Source: UBA1794 sp031552405
GTDB lineage: Bacteria; Bacteroidota; Bacteroidia; Bacteroidales; Bacteroidaceae
Direction: 5' to 3'
Length of the DNA stretch: 64,000 nucleotides
Assembly (NCBI GenBank): GCA_031552405.1
Contig: JAVBMN010000012.1
Location: 24,445-88,444, forward strand
Shown here: piece after piece, positions 47,401 through 56,764 of the stretch
Layout of the letters: each line of letters starts with the position of its first letter
Position numbering within the stretch: the first letter of the stretch is position 1
The notes under the pieces: generated by a model
Seen by the model: only the letters and a program-made list of their open reading frames with translations
The model's database searches: none
What the model was told of the DNA's origin: nothing
Made by a program: the position numbers and the translations under genes

Positions 47401-48669
47401 ATGAAAGTATTAATGTTTGGTTGGGAGTTTCCTCCCCACATCTTAGGGGGATTAGGCACCGCAAGTTATGGGCTGACGAAAGGCATGTCTCAGCAAGAAG
47501 ATATGGAAATCACTTTTTGCATTCCCAAGCCTTGCGGAGATGAAGACCAGAGTTTCCTAAAGATCATCGGCATGAACAGTGTGCCCATTGTGTGGCGCGA
47601 CGTACTTTGGGATCATGTACAAAACCGCATCGGAAGCTACATGAACCCACAGCTGTACTACGATCTGCGTGATCATATTTATGCCGATTTCAACTATCGA
47701 TACACCAATGACCTGGGCGCTATCGAATTCTCCGGACGTTATCCGGAAAACTTGCACGAGGAGATCAACAATTATTCCATCGTAGCAGGAGTTGTAGCCA
47801 GGCAGCAGGATTTTGACATCATCCACTCTCACGACTGGCTCACCTACCCTGCCGGCATCCATGCCAAGCAGATCTCCGGGCGACCGTTGGTAATCCACGT
47901 ACATGCCACAGACTTTGACCGTAGCCGCGGCAATGTAAACCCCACCGTATATAATATAGAGAAGAACGGTATGGACCATGCAGATCACATTATGTGTGTG
48001 AGTGAACTGACCCGTCAGACAGTAATCCATAAATACCACCAGGATCCCGCCAAGGTATCTACGGTACACAACGCTGTTACTCCGCTGGAACAAGAAATAC
48101 TGGACATACCCTCCAACAAACTTCCTAAGGAGAAAACAGTCACTTTCCTTGGACGTATCACCATGCAGAAAGGACCGGAATACTTTGTAGAAGCTGCATC
48201 CATGGTGCTGAGCCGCACCCGCAACGTGCGTTTCGTAATGGCCGGAAATGGTGACATGATGAATCAGATGATCGACCTGGTAGCTGCCCGAGGCATTGCC
48301 GACCGCTTTCACTTCCCCGGCTTTATGAAAGGAAAGCAGGTGTACGAAGTGCTAAAAGCCAGTGATGTATATATCATGCCATCCGTATCCGAGCCCTTCG
48401 GAATCTCGCCCCTTGAAGCTATGCAATGCTCCGTACCGAGCATCATCTCTAAACAGTCAGGATGCGCCGAGATTCTTTCCGAGTGCATCAAGACCGACTA
48501 TTGGGACATCCACGCCATGGCCGATGCCATCTATGCCATCTGCACCTATCCTGCCCTGTATGAATACCTGCGCGATGAGGGTAAAGAAGAAGTAGACGGT
48601 ATCAAATGGGAAACCGTAGGATTAAAAGTGCGCGGCATTTACGACTCAGTATTAACAAATTACAGATAA
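47401..48669 (+). CDS. Glycosyltransferase, GT4/GT5-like (glycogen synthesis type)
   Basis: A 422-residue GT-B fold protein beginning MKVLMFGWEFPPHILGGLGT, the start typical of starch/glycogen synthase-like enzymes. The C-terminal donor-site motif is EPFGISPLEAMQCSVP with KQSGCAEI. It probably extends an alpha-1,4-glucan from a nucleotide sugar. It follows the debranching gene by 20 bases and precedes GH57 by 21, an arrangement known in Bacteroides. Confidence 0.9.
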   Translation: MKVLMFGWEFPPHILGGLGTASYGLTKGMSQQEDMEITFCIPKPCGDEDQSFLKIIGMNSVPIVWRDVLWDHVQNRIGSYMNPQLYYDLRDHIYADFNYRYTNDLGAIEFSGRYPENLHEEINNYSIVAGVVARQQDFDIIHSHDWLTYPAGIHAKQISGRPLVIHVHATDFDRSRGNVNPTVYNIEKNGMDHADHIMCVSELTRQTVIHKYHQDPAKVSTVHNAVTPLEQEILDIPSNKLPKEKTVTFLGRITMQKGPEYFVEAASMVLSRTRNVRFVMAGNGDMMNQMIDLVAARGIADRFHFPGFMKGKQVYEVLKASDVYIMPSVSEPFGISPLEAMQCSVPSIISKQSGCAEILSECIKTDYWDIHAMADAIYAICTYPALYEYLRDEGKEEVDGIKWETVGLKVRGIYDSVLTNYR

Positions 48670-48690
48670 CCTAATAAAAAAGCAATTCAC

Positions 48691-50085
48691 ATGAAAACGA
48701 TTTGTCTATTTTTCGAATTACATAATTTCTTTCACCTGAAACGCTATCGTTTCTTCGAGATTGGGCGCGATCATTATTACTATGATGATTACGCCAATGA
48801 AACCAGCATGAACGATCTGGCCGAGAAATCCCACCGCCCCACACTGGACGCCCTGCTGGAAATGGCTCAGACCTATGGAAAAGAGTTTAAGGTAGCCCTC
48901 TCCATCTCCGGAGTAGGCATGGAGCACATGGAGCTTCACGCTCCGGATATCATCGAAAAGATACAGGAGCTGGTAGCCACCGGCTGCTGCGAACTGTTGG
49001 CCGAACCCTATTCGCACGGCTTATCCTCGGTTCTTGACGAAGAAACATTCCGCGAGGAAGTAAAACGCCAAAGCAAGAAGATCAAACAAGTATTTGGACA
49101 AACACCCAAGGTATTTGCCAATACCAATATGATTTATTCCGACGAAATAGGAGGACTCGTAGCCGATATGGGCTTCAAGGGAATCCTCACCGAAGGTGCC
49201 AAGCACGTGCTGGGATGGAAAAGCCCCCACTACGTATACCACTGCAACCAGAACCCGAACTGCAAACTCCTTTTGCGTGATTTCAAACTATCGGACGATA
49301 TCAGCCTGCGTTTCTCCAACTCGGAATGGAGTGAATATCCGCTTTTTGCCGATACCTATATGAACTGGATCGCTGCCCTGCCCGAGGATGAGCAAGTTAT
49401 CAACCTCTTCATGAAGATAGAATCCATCGGAATCTCGCAACCCTTATCCTCCAACATTCTGGAGTTCCTGAAGGCCCTCCCCGGCTGTGCCAAAGAGAGA
49501 GGAATCACCTTCTCCACCCCCAGCGAGATCATAGGAAAGATGAAATCCGTAAGCCACATTGATGCCAACTACCCTATCTCATGGGCTGATGAGGAACGCA
49601 ACATTAGCGCCTGGCGAGGAAATATATTGCAAAAAGAAGCTTTCAACAAGCTATACAGTGTGGCCGAGTTGGTACGTCTGTGCACCGATCACCGCATCAA
49701 GCAGGATTGGGACTACCTGCAAGCAAGCAACCATTTCCGTTTCATGACCACCAAGAACTCTGCAGCAAGCATCAACCGGGGCATTTATGATTCTCCCTAC
49801 GATGCCTTCACCAATTATATGAACATATTGGGCGACTTTATCAATCGCGTAAAAGCCCTCTATCCTGCCGATCTGGAAAGCGAAGAGCTGAACCCGCTGT
49901 TGACCACTATCCGCAACCAGGGACTTGAGATTGAGAACCTGAATGGAAAGATTGAGAAGCTTGAAGCCACCAACCTGAAGCTGCAGAAGCCCAAGAAAGA
50001 AGTTGTAAAAAAGGAAAACCCCAAAGTGGGAACTCCCCCCAAGAAGGCTGCTCCTAAAAAGAAAGCTGCCGAGAAAAAGGAATAA
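48691..50085 (+). CDS. GH57 family alpha-glucan-active enzyme
   Basis: A 464-residue cytosolic protein with the GH57 pattern: CLFFELHNFFHLKRYRF start, ALSISGVGMEHMELH, CCELLAEPYSHGLSS (region with the likely nucleophile glutamate), FANTNMIYSDEIGG and LLLRDFKLSDDISLRF (likely acid/base aspartate). Activity is probably amylase or glucanotransferase on glycogen. After a coiled coil (about 405-430) the last ~35 residues are rich in K, P and A, unlike the core. A hairpin terminator follows. Confidence 0.92.
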   Translation: MKTICLFFELHNFFHLKRYRFFEIGRDHYYYDDYANETSMNDLAEKSHRPTLDALLEMAQTYGKEFKVALSISGVGMEHMELHAPDIIEKIQELVATGCCELLAEPYSHGLSSVLDEETFREEVKRQSKKIKQVFGQTPKVFANTNMIYSDEIGGLVADMGFKGILTEGAKHVLGWKSPHYVYHCNQNPNCKLLLRDFKLSDDISLRFSNSEWSEYPLFADTYMNWIAALPEDEQVINLFMKIESIGISQPLSSNILEFLKALPGCAKERGITFSTPSEIIGKMKSVSHIDANYPISWADEERNISAWRGNILQKEAFNKLYSVAELVRLCTDHRIKQDWDYLQASNHFRFMTTKNSAASINRGIYDSPYDAFTNYMNILGDFINRVKALYPADLESEELNPLLTTIRNQGLEIENLNGKIEKLEATNLKLQKPKKEVVKKENPKVGTPPKKAAPKKKAAEKKE

Positions 50086-50133
50086 GTGTAATCACAAGTT
50101 GTTTCCATCTCTCTGGAAGGAATGAATTTGAAT

Positions 50134-50175
50134 ATCCGGGGGTAGCACTGCGCTACCCCCGGATTGGTTCTTCCC
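50134..50175. terminator. Hairpin between the GH57 gene and the DUF4435 gene
   Basis: A perfect 13-bp stem (ATCCGGGGGTAGC / GCTACCCCCGGAT) lies between two converging genes. T-tracts are poor on both sides, but the position suits a bidirectional terminator. Confidence 0.7.
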
Positions 50176-50176
50176 G

Positions 50177-51172
50177 TCATCCTCGAAAGAAACGCTGAAA
50201 GTCTTCCTTCAGCTTATCGTAAAGGCTCAGATTTTTGAAATTGTAATTCTTTCGGAGTACCGCGTCAAGACTGCTGATGCTGTGATGGTAGCTGCGTATC
50301 TCATTCTGATACTGCTCCTCGCTGATGGCTAAGCGGTGAATCTCCTCTTCACGCTCGCGGCGAAGGCGGGTACATACGGGGGTCAGCAGTTTCATCACTA
50401 CATTATCCTTCAGGTGATGTCCCTGGATAAACAAATAGCAGTTATCCTCCTTTACACCCAGAATGTGCAATTCACGGGCCAGCTTATCCACTTTACCCAT
50501 CTCGCGGGAATGTTTCTTTTCAAGCGCTCGGAGCTGTCTTTCCACACGGCGACTGACTTCTTCCAGGCACTCCCGCTCGCCACGCACTTTGTAGCCGTTA
50601 ATACGAGTACAGGCATTAAAATCGGTCATACAGAACTCAGCCTCTCTCCTCCCTCTGTAAAAGTGAATGTTCCACACGAAGAGCGGGTAGATAATTCTCG
50701 AATACTGCAACATAAATGCGGGGAAATCTACCATGAAATGGTCGTTAAGCGTAGCCTGCGTACACACCTCGCGCAAGGTTTCGGCATAGCAGAAGTAGTT
50801 TTCTACCGCATATACATACGTTTGAAAGATAGAGGGGTGATTGTTTATTCTCTGCGAGGTATGTGTGGCATCTTGCAACAGATAGTCATAATCACTATCC
50901 ACACAGGCTATCATGTTCCGGCCCAGAGATACATCGCGTAAAGTACTCAACAAGGCCATCTTCTTTCCCTTTGCAAGGGAACGGGCCGAAGGGAGCATTA
51001 CCTGAAAATAGCGGGTTTCATCCTCCAGTTCACCCAACACATGACGCCAGAAGGCTACATCTTCGTAGCTCTCCACGTATGCCACTATTTTGCGGCGGGC
51101 ACTCTTGGGATTCAAGCGTTGCGCTGCTTCCCAGTAGTTGGAGGTAAGGTTTCCTTTCAGATTGCGGGCCAT
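50177..51172 (-). CDS. DUF4435 protein (AriB-like)
   Basis: A 331-residue protein with TOPRIM-type acidic residues: VESYEDVAFW (E34) and CVDSDYDYL (D92 and D94), then YAVENYFCY (ENY at 124-126). DUF4435 is the nuclease family of AriB in the PARIS anti-phage system. Charged coiled coils fill the C-terminal half. It starts 25 bases after the ABC-type ATPase gene, in the AriA-AriB order. It may be a defence effector or a housekeeping relative. No mobile-element genes lie next to it. Confidence 0.88.
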   Translation of the reverse strand: MARNLKGNLTSNYWEAAQRLNPKSARRKIVAYVESYEDVAFWRHVLGELEDETRYFQVMLPSARSLAKGKKMALLSTLRDVSLGRNMIACVDSDYDYLLQDATHTSQRINNHPSIFQTYVYAVENYFCYAETLREVCTQATLNDHFMVDFPAFMLQYSRIIYPLFVWNIHFYRGRREAEFCMTDFNACTRINGYKVRGERECLEEVSRRVERQLRALEKKHSREMGKVDKLARELHILGVKEDNCYLFIQGHHLKDNVVMKLLTPVCTRLRREREEEIHRLAISEEQYQNEIRSYHHSISSLDAVLRKNYNFKNLSLYDKLKEDFQRFFRG

Positions 51173-51197
51173 TTACTACTTTTCAGGGGGTAGCTTA

Positions 51198-52001
51198 TTA
51201 TTGATTGAGGGATTCCTCACTGATATCACTCACTTCGGTCACAGCATCCAGCCACCCGTCCATAATCAATGCAGGCGAGTGAGTGGTTAGAATGATCTGC
51301 GCCTGCGGGTTTAACTCACGGATCATGGCTATGAGCCGCTGCTGCCATTCTACATGCAGCGATACTTCCGGCTCATCCATCAATAGTACCGTGGGGTTGT
51401 TATCCTGCACCAGTACGGTGAGCAGAATCACCAGGATTTGTTTCTCGCCCGAAGAGAGTTGGTAGGGCGAAAGACGCTCACCGGCTTGCAGGAAGATGAT
51501 TTCGTTGGATTGGCGGTCGATGCGTTTTTTGGTATCAGCAAACAGATGGTCGATCATATCCTGAAAGCGGCGTTTAGAGAGCGAAAGCGTGGCAGCCACC
51601 TCCTTGGTATCCGATTGCAAGAGCTCGATCATGCGATTTCCGATATTTACCTGGTAATTCAGGTAACGGCGCTGCAGTTCGTACAACTGCCAGTCAAGCT
51701 CGGTACGCACATTGCGGTCGCTCAGCCTGTCCAGCGCATCACCTGGCAATAACGGACGGTCAAAGCTCCGGATCACATCGAAATCAATTTCCGTAGCCTC
51801 CTCCGGTTCATACACCACCCGTATGTGGTTTTTCTTCCCACGTTCACCGCTAAGCAACTCTGCAGCCATGTTGATAATGGTACTCTTCCCGATGCCATTG
51901 ATCCCGCTCAGGATGTTCACATCCGGATGCAGATCCCAGGTTACGTTACGCCTGCCCCACAAGCTGGAGATCTCGATACGTTTAATGTACTTAGCCTTCA
52001 T
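51198..52001 (-). CDS. ABC/AAA-type ATPase (AriA-like)
   Basis: A 267-residue soluble ATPase with SMC/Rad50-like signatures: Walker A GINGIGKST (33-41), signature LSSGEKQ (182-188), Walker B TVLLMDEPEVSLH (204-216; E210) and H-loop TTHSP (239-243). A short helical insert (about 80-165) takes the place of a long coiled coil. Its ATG overlaps the stop of the M48 protease gene (ATGA), and the DUF4435 gene follows, so the three should be co-expressed. It resembles AriA of PARIS, which as I recall is larger. Confidence 0.9.
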   Translation of the reverse strand: MKAKYIKRIEISSLWGRRNVTWDLHPDVNILSGINGIGKSTIINMAAELLSGERGKKNHIRVVYEPEEATEIDFDVIRSFDRPLLPGDALDRLSDRNVRTELDWQLYELQRRYLNYQVNIGNRMIELLQSDTKEVAATLSLSKRRFQDMIDHLFADTKKRIDRQSNEIIFLQAGERLSPYQLSSGEKQILVILLTVLVQDNNPTVLLMDEPEVSLHVEWQQRLIAMIRELNPQAQIILTTHSPALIMDGWLDAVTEVSDISEESLNQ

Positions 52002-52870
52002 TTCTTTGGTGTAATGGTGTTCAGCGGAACCACAGTACCCTTCACGCCCTTCACGGTAGTGGTAGGAGCGGAAACGGCCGTTCCGGTATAGTATTTCATT
52101 GCCTCGGGGATCTTCTTTTGCAGATTCTTGATGCGGGTATCATCAGAAGGATGCGTACTCATAAACTCAGGCACACCCGCTCCGCCGGATGCCGCCATGC
52201 GCTGCCAGAAACCCAGCGCAGCCTGAGGGTTGTAACCCGCCATGGCCGCAAAGATCAAGCCGATATCATCCGCCTCTGTTTCATTGTTACGAGAGTAAGG
52301 GAGCATTACTCCATACTGCGCTCCGAGGCCAAACACCTGCTGGGCAAGTGCTTGCGTGGTTGAAGACTTTCCCGCTGTAGCCATATTCAATGCCTGCCCG
52401 CCGTAGTTGGCCAGCAACTGCCGACTCATCTGCTCTGCCGAGTGTCGCGCCACTGCATGGGCCACTTCGTGTCCAAGAACAATGGCGAGTCCCTCTTCAT
52501 TCTGGGTATAGGGAAGGATTCCTTCATATACCACAATCTTACCACCCGGCATACAAAAAGCGTTCGGAGTGGCGTCCTGCACCAAGTTGAACTCCCAGGC
52601 ATATGAAGCCAGTTCGCTTTCCATGCCGTTATTGAGCATATAGGTTTCTACCGCATCAGCTATCTTACGTCCTACCTTGTTCACCATCTGTGTCTGGGCG
52701 GCATTGGTAGACTTCTTGGCCGACGACATGTATTGCGAGTAACTCTGGCTGCTCAGGCTAAGCACCTCCGAGTCAGAAACTAGCAACAACTGCTTGCGTC
52801 CGGTCAGCGCCACCTTGCTGCACCCCACCACCAGCAGTAATATTCCGAAAACAATCGCTATCTTTTTCAT
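51998..52870 (-). CDS. M48 metalloprotease, lipoprotein
   Basis: The lipoprotein signal peptide LLLVVGC puts the acylated cysteine at 17. The M48 zinc motif HEVAH is at 134-138, and NETEADDIG (196-204) should give the third ligand. Like BepA/LoiP/YggG proteins it likely acts in the periplasm on outer-membrane proteins. The C-terminus overlaps the ATPase gene by four bases. The co-location of an envelope protease with a PARIS-like pair is odd, though the link may only be transcriptional. -7 element TAACTTTG lies at 52905-52912. Confidence 0.93.
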   Translation of the reverse strand: MKKIAIVFGILLLVVGCSKVALTGRKQLLLVSDSEVLSLSSQSYSQYMSSAKKSTNAAQTQMVNKVGRKIADAVETYMLNNGMESELASYAWEFNLVQDATPNAFCMPGGKIVVYEGILPYTQNEEGLAIVLGHEVAHAVARHSAEQMSRQLLANYGGQALNMATAGKSSTTQALAQQVFGLGAQYGVMLPYSRNNETEADDIGLIFAAMAGYNPQAALGFWQRMAASGGAGVPEFMSTHPSDDTRIKNLQKKIPEAMKYYTGTAVSAPTTTVKGVKGTVVPLNTITPKK

Positions 52871-53119
52871 AATTTCTTAGTATAATTATATCCTGTTTAA
52901 ACCGCAAAGTTATGAAATATCCATAAATCACCATACGGCTATCTGCTTTATTTGTTTTCCTTGCAATTATGGAATATCCTTTCCTTCACTATCTCACCAC
53001 AAATAACTAAATACCCGCCCTATAAAACCAAAACTACTCCTTTTTCAGAAAATAACAACAAACACCTATATATCAAAGTATTAACATAATAAAATTACAC
53101 TAAAAACAACACAACACCG
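52871..53119. other. Intergenic, AT-rich
   Basis: It contains the -7 element of the M48 gene (52905-52912, minus strand) and otherwise nothing I can identify. The promoter of the first surface-protein gene follows. Confidence 0.5.
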
Positions 53120-53150
53120 TTGGATCAAGTTCTGAGAACAGGTACTTTTG
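53120..53150 (+). promoter_or_regulatory. Promoter of the first tandem surface protein
   Basis: TTG, exactly 20 bases, TACTTTTG. The leader (about 60 bases) and the word GTTGGAT at -33 recur before the second paralogue. Confidence 0.82.
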
Positions 53151-53218
53151 TACCTACTCCCACGTCTAATTAAGGGCAAAAATCACGCACTAATTATTAC
53201 TAATTAAACTATTTAATC

Positions 53219-56179
53219 ATGAGAAGCTTAACTTATTTAGCATTATCGCTATGTATGGGAACCTGTTTCTTCTGCGCAACGTCCGTCTCAGCCCAGGACA
53301 TTGAGCCGGGAACAAGTTTCACTGATCGAATCGTGAATCCGAGTTATTCCCAAGGTACAGGAGACGGATGGACCATCAGGTCGGGCGTTACTCCTACTTG
53401 GAAATTAACGGAACACGAAGCAGAAGTGTGGAATGGCAGTTTTGACATGTACCAGACTGTCAGCGGACTTCCCGCCGGGACTTACAAATTAACCGTAGAT
53501 GGACTTTACCGCGAAGGTGGGAATGACAGCGGTGTAAAGTACAGTGACGGCACCGAAGAAATCAATGCTGTAGTGTATTCGCAAACCCCGCTCAAAACAA
53601 AAGAAACACTTTTGCACTCCTTGTATAGTGTAACAGATTTCGCAGGCAGCTCACAGATGCTTAATGGCTATGTGGACGGCGTGGCATCTGCGCGCGAGGC
53701 TTTCGATGCCGGTTATTTTAAAGACAACACCATTGAAAACATCACTGTGGGTGCCGACGGCATGCTGACCATCGGTATCAAAACCCTGAAACTGGTTCAA
53801 TACCACTGGATCATCTGGGACAACTTCCAGCTGTTCTACATGGGCCCTCCGGGACTTGCCGAATTTAAAGAAGGCATAGAAGCCGCCGATATAGTGCTTT
53901 CGGAATATTATAACGGCGACTTTGTACCCAGTGGCGTTCGGAAAGAGATTGAAGATGTACAGGGATACATCGGGGGATATAGTGACATCAACGATCCCGA
54001 AGTGATAAGCCTTATGTTCGATTCCATCGCCCATGTAAAAGCAAGAGCCGACACAGCTGCAACTACCATGCAATCGGTTCGCGACCTGATTGAAGAAGGC
54101 AGCCTGCTGCCTGCCACCTACGAGGGCTTTCCAGCGTTTGACGATGCTACAGATGTGATCTTTGCAGTTCTAGACAATGACGCCATCGTGGATGGACATC
54201 TGGTATATAATGCGGATCTGCTTGCCGCCATTACCACATACAACGCAGCCATCAGAGCATACCGCTTCACCGAACAGGTTACAGACACCGAGACCGGCGT
54301 GGACTTCACCTGGGCCATGCTCTCTCCCAACTTTACCAAGAAAGGCGGAGACCCCTCCCTTGCAGCAGACCGCACCTCCGAAGGATGGACACATGCCAAT
54401 AACCCCGCCAGTTCTGCCGAATACAAAACAGCCAACATAGGCGGCAAGAACTGCTGGAATAACTGGAATTCAGGTTTTATAAGCATGAATGTATACCAGG
54501 AATTTATCGATGTACCTGTCGGATTGTATTCTTTCTCGTGCTATCAAACCAACAACGGCCCCGAAATGACCAACCAGCATGCGTACGCCAGCGCGCTGGG
54601 CGGAACCGCTGTTTCTCCCTATGCCACATACACATTTGTGAATGACCCCGAACCTCTCGGTACCGATTTTAATCAAAACACCAGGTGGGAAGGTCCGCTC
54701 CAAACCACAAAAGTGCTTGTAGGCCCGGATGGCAAGCTGCGCGTTGGTTTTACTTCCGTGGGTGGAACAGGTTCAAGCGGATGGTTCTGTATTACCGACT
54801 GCAAGCTGACCTATTACGGTCCCGACAATTCTGCGTATGCCACCTCATTGCTTGCTCTGATTGAAGAAGCCAAAATCCTGCGGGATGACTCGGTTATGTT
54901 AGCTACAGATCGCGCCATCTTAAATGAAGGAATTACCGCAGCCGAGGCAACGGATATGGAAGATGTAGAAGCCATTACAGCAAGTCTGGAAGCCATCGGT
55001 ACCGCAATTGCAAATGCCCATACAGCCATCCGCGCACTGGTAACCTTCAAGACCGGCCCTTATAATACAGTCCACAAAATGGCCCTAAATGAAGAAGGAA
55101 GATATTTCGAGGAAACCGTTGAACTGCTTGATAAGGTGATCCTTTCTGTGGATGAGACATTAGCATCCCCCACAATAACCACTGAAGGATTCCCTGCTAT
55201 CGACACCCTTCAGAATAATATCATTGACTTCTGCAACACATACCAGCTAGCATATACATTCTTAAATGACGATAGATACGTTGACGTAATTGCAGGCCTG
55301 CTTACCGAAGCAGACAATCAGCTTGCCATTGTATCGGCCGATTTCTTCCAAGCAGAAACAGCCGAAGCAAACATCATCAAAGCCATTGGTGATATACGAC
55401 TCACTGGCGTGACTCCCGGAGAAGATGCAGATGTAACCGAGATCCTTATTATAAATCCCACCATTGAAGGAAGCGATAATAACGTGTTACCCGAGGGATG
55501 GACTGGTGTGAGAACCAGTGGAAACACATACTCCGCAACGTCACAACACTGGACGGGCGATGGCACTAACCGTTACCTCGACTCTTGGAATGGCACGCCC
55601 GGTGCCCTGAAGTACAATGTATACCAGACTATTAATGGCATTCCCAACGGACAGTACAGACTCATTTCTGCCACCCGTTCAAGTGGCGTAGGAGCATACC
55701 TCTATGCAAAAAGTGGCAACACGATGCAATTCACCGAAATCCCCATCTATAACGGAGATGGTGGTGGCATCTGGGAAGCCGCAGAAGAAGGCTCCGAACT
55801 CAAGCTTGTCAATGATGGAAAAGGTAGGGGTTGGACAAATATCTCTGTAGCTATTGAAGTGAACAACAATGCACTGACCATCGGTTGCACTACCGATCAG
55901 ACTGTAACCGGAGCAACAGCATGGGCTGGAACATGGTTCTCTGCGGACGATTTCAAGATCTTCTGGATCAGCGATGTAACCGCTATCGAAGAACATGAAG
56001 CGACTCCTGAAGCAGAACTTATTGCCTACTCTGACAATGGCTACATCACAGTAGAAGGTGTAGAAAGCTATACGATTTCTACTTTGCAGGGCATCTCCGT
56101 TCCTGCTGGCAGTCAACTTGTCCCCGGCACCTATATCATAAAAGCCGGCGAATTGACAACTAAGGTAATCGTGCCGTAA
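53219..56179 (+). CDS. Tandem surface protein 1, modular with CTD
   Basis: A signal peptide (about 1-25, ending VSA-Q) leads three galactose-binding-like modules split by helical bundles: module 1 (about 30-215, ending YHWIIWDNFQLFYMGP), module 2 (about 355-545; FTWAMLSPNFTKKGGDP ... GWFCITDCKLTYYGPD) and module 3 (about 745-925; ILIINPTIEGSDNNVLPEGW ... WFSADDFKIFWIS). The CTD ends VPAGSQLVPGTYIIKAGELTTKVIVP. There is no catalytic motif, so it is likely a glycan-binding or adhesive surface protein. It is a close paralogue of the next gene. Confidence 0.85.
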   Translation: MRSLTYLALSLCMGTCFFCATSVSAQDIEPGTSFTDRIVNPSYSQGTGDGWTIRSGVTPTWKLTEHEAEVWNGSFDMYQTVSGLPAGTYKLTVDGLYREGGNDSGVKYSDGTEEINAVVYSQTPLKTKETLLHSLYSVTDFAGSSQMLNGYVDGVASAREAFDAGYFKDNTIENITVGADGMLTIGIKTLKLVQYHWIIWDNFQLFYMGPPGLAEFKEGIEAADIVLSEYYNGDFVPSGVRKEIEDVQGYIGGYSDINDPEVISLMFDSIAHVKARADTAATTMQSVRDLIEEGSLLPATYEGFPAFDDATDVIFAVLDNDAIVDGHLVYNADLLAAITTYNAAIRAYRFTEQVTDTETGVDFTWAMLSPNFTKKGGDPSLAADRTSEGWTHANNPASSAEYKTANIGGKNCWNNWNSGFISMNVYQEFIDVPVGLYSFSCYQTNNGPEMTNQHAYASALGGTAVSPYATYTFVNDPEPLGTDFNQNTRWEGPLQTTKVLVGPDGKLRVGFTSVGGTGSSGWFCITDCKLTYYGPDNSAYATSLLALIEEAKILRDDSVMLATDRAILNEGITAAEATDMEDVEAITASLEAIGTAIANAHTAIRALVTFKTGPYNTVHKMALNEEGRYFEETVELLDKVILSVDETLASPTITTEGFPAIDTLQNNIIDFCNTYQLAYTFLNDDRYVDVIAGLLTEADNQLAIVSADFFQAETAEANIIKAIGDIRLTGVTPGEDADVTEILIINPTIEGSDNNVLPEGWTGVRTSGNTYSATSQHWTGDGTNRYLDSWNGTPGALKYNVYQTINGIPNGQYRLISATRSSGVGAYLYAKSGNTMQFTEIPIYNGDGGGIWEAAEEGSELKLVNDGKGRGWTNISVAIEVNNNALTIGCTTDQTVTGATAWAGTWFSADDFKIFWISDVTAIEEHEATPEAELIAYSDNGYITVEGVESYTISTLQGISVPAGSQLVPGTYIIKAGELTTKVIVP

Positions 56180-56656
56180 TGAGAACAGACAAATAAGCAG
56201 GTTTTTTTTCACAGAAAGGGCAGGCAGCTTCATTAAGCTACCTGCCCTTCTTTTGTATTTTCTTCACAAATATAAACTATTAGCACCTCTTTCCCCTCTA
56301 AATTTATAAAAGAAGATTCTAAAACGGGAATCCGTGTTCAGATACAATGATCATATCCCTACACCAAACACTTGAATATCCCTGCCTGTAATTACCTCCC
56401 TGAACAGCACCTCTGCAGCAAATCGAGAAATAAAAAAGAAGACAATTACTCCAAATTCCACAGCCCGTAAAAACGTATAAACCACTGATATAATATCATT
56501 ACCAAATCGAGATTATATAGAGAAGAAGCGACTGCAATTAAAAGGTATCTATCTTGAGACCCATAGTCTATACACATTATAAAAAAGAGCCACAATAAGC
56601 TCTTCTTCAACTAGGTTTTCCCAATGTTAAATTACAATAAAAACAAGGCCGAGCTG
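56180..56656. other. Intergenic region between surface proteins 1 and 2
   Basis: A terminator lies at 56218-56256. The rest is AT-rich with no coding frame that I can support. Confidence 0.5.
56218..56256 (+). terminator. Terminator of surface protein 1
   Basis: GGGCAGG-C-AGCTT / AAGCT-A-CCTGCCC stem with one mismatch, followed by TTCTTTTG. Confidence 0.8.
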
Positions 56657-56687
56657 TTGGATTTTGTCCTGAATGCACTTATGTTTG
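56657..56687 (+). promoter_or_regulatory. Promoter of the second tandem surface protein
   Basis: TTG, exactly 20 bases, TATGTTTG. The -33 word GTTGGAT and the downstream leader (TCTAATTAAG, AAAATCACG, ATCATG) match the first copy. Confidence 0.82.
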
Positions 56688-56764
56688 TGCCCAATTACAT
56701 CTAATTAAGTGTTAAAATCACGGCAACTAATTACAGTTTTTTATTACTAACTAACTATTTTATC

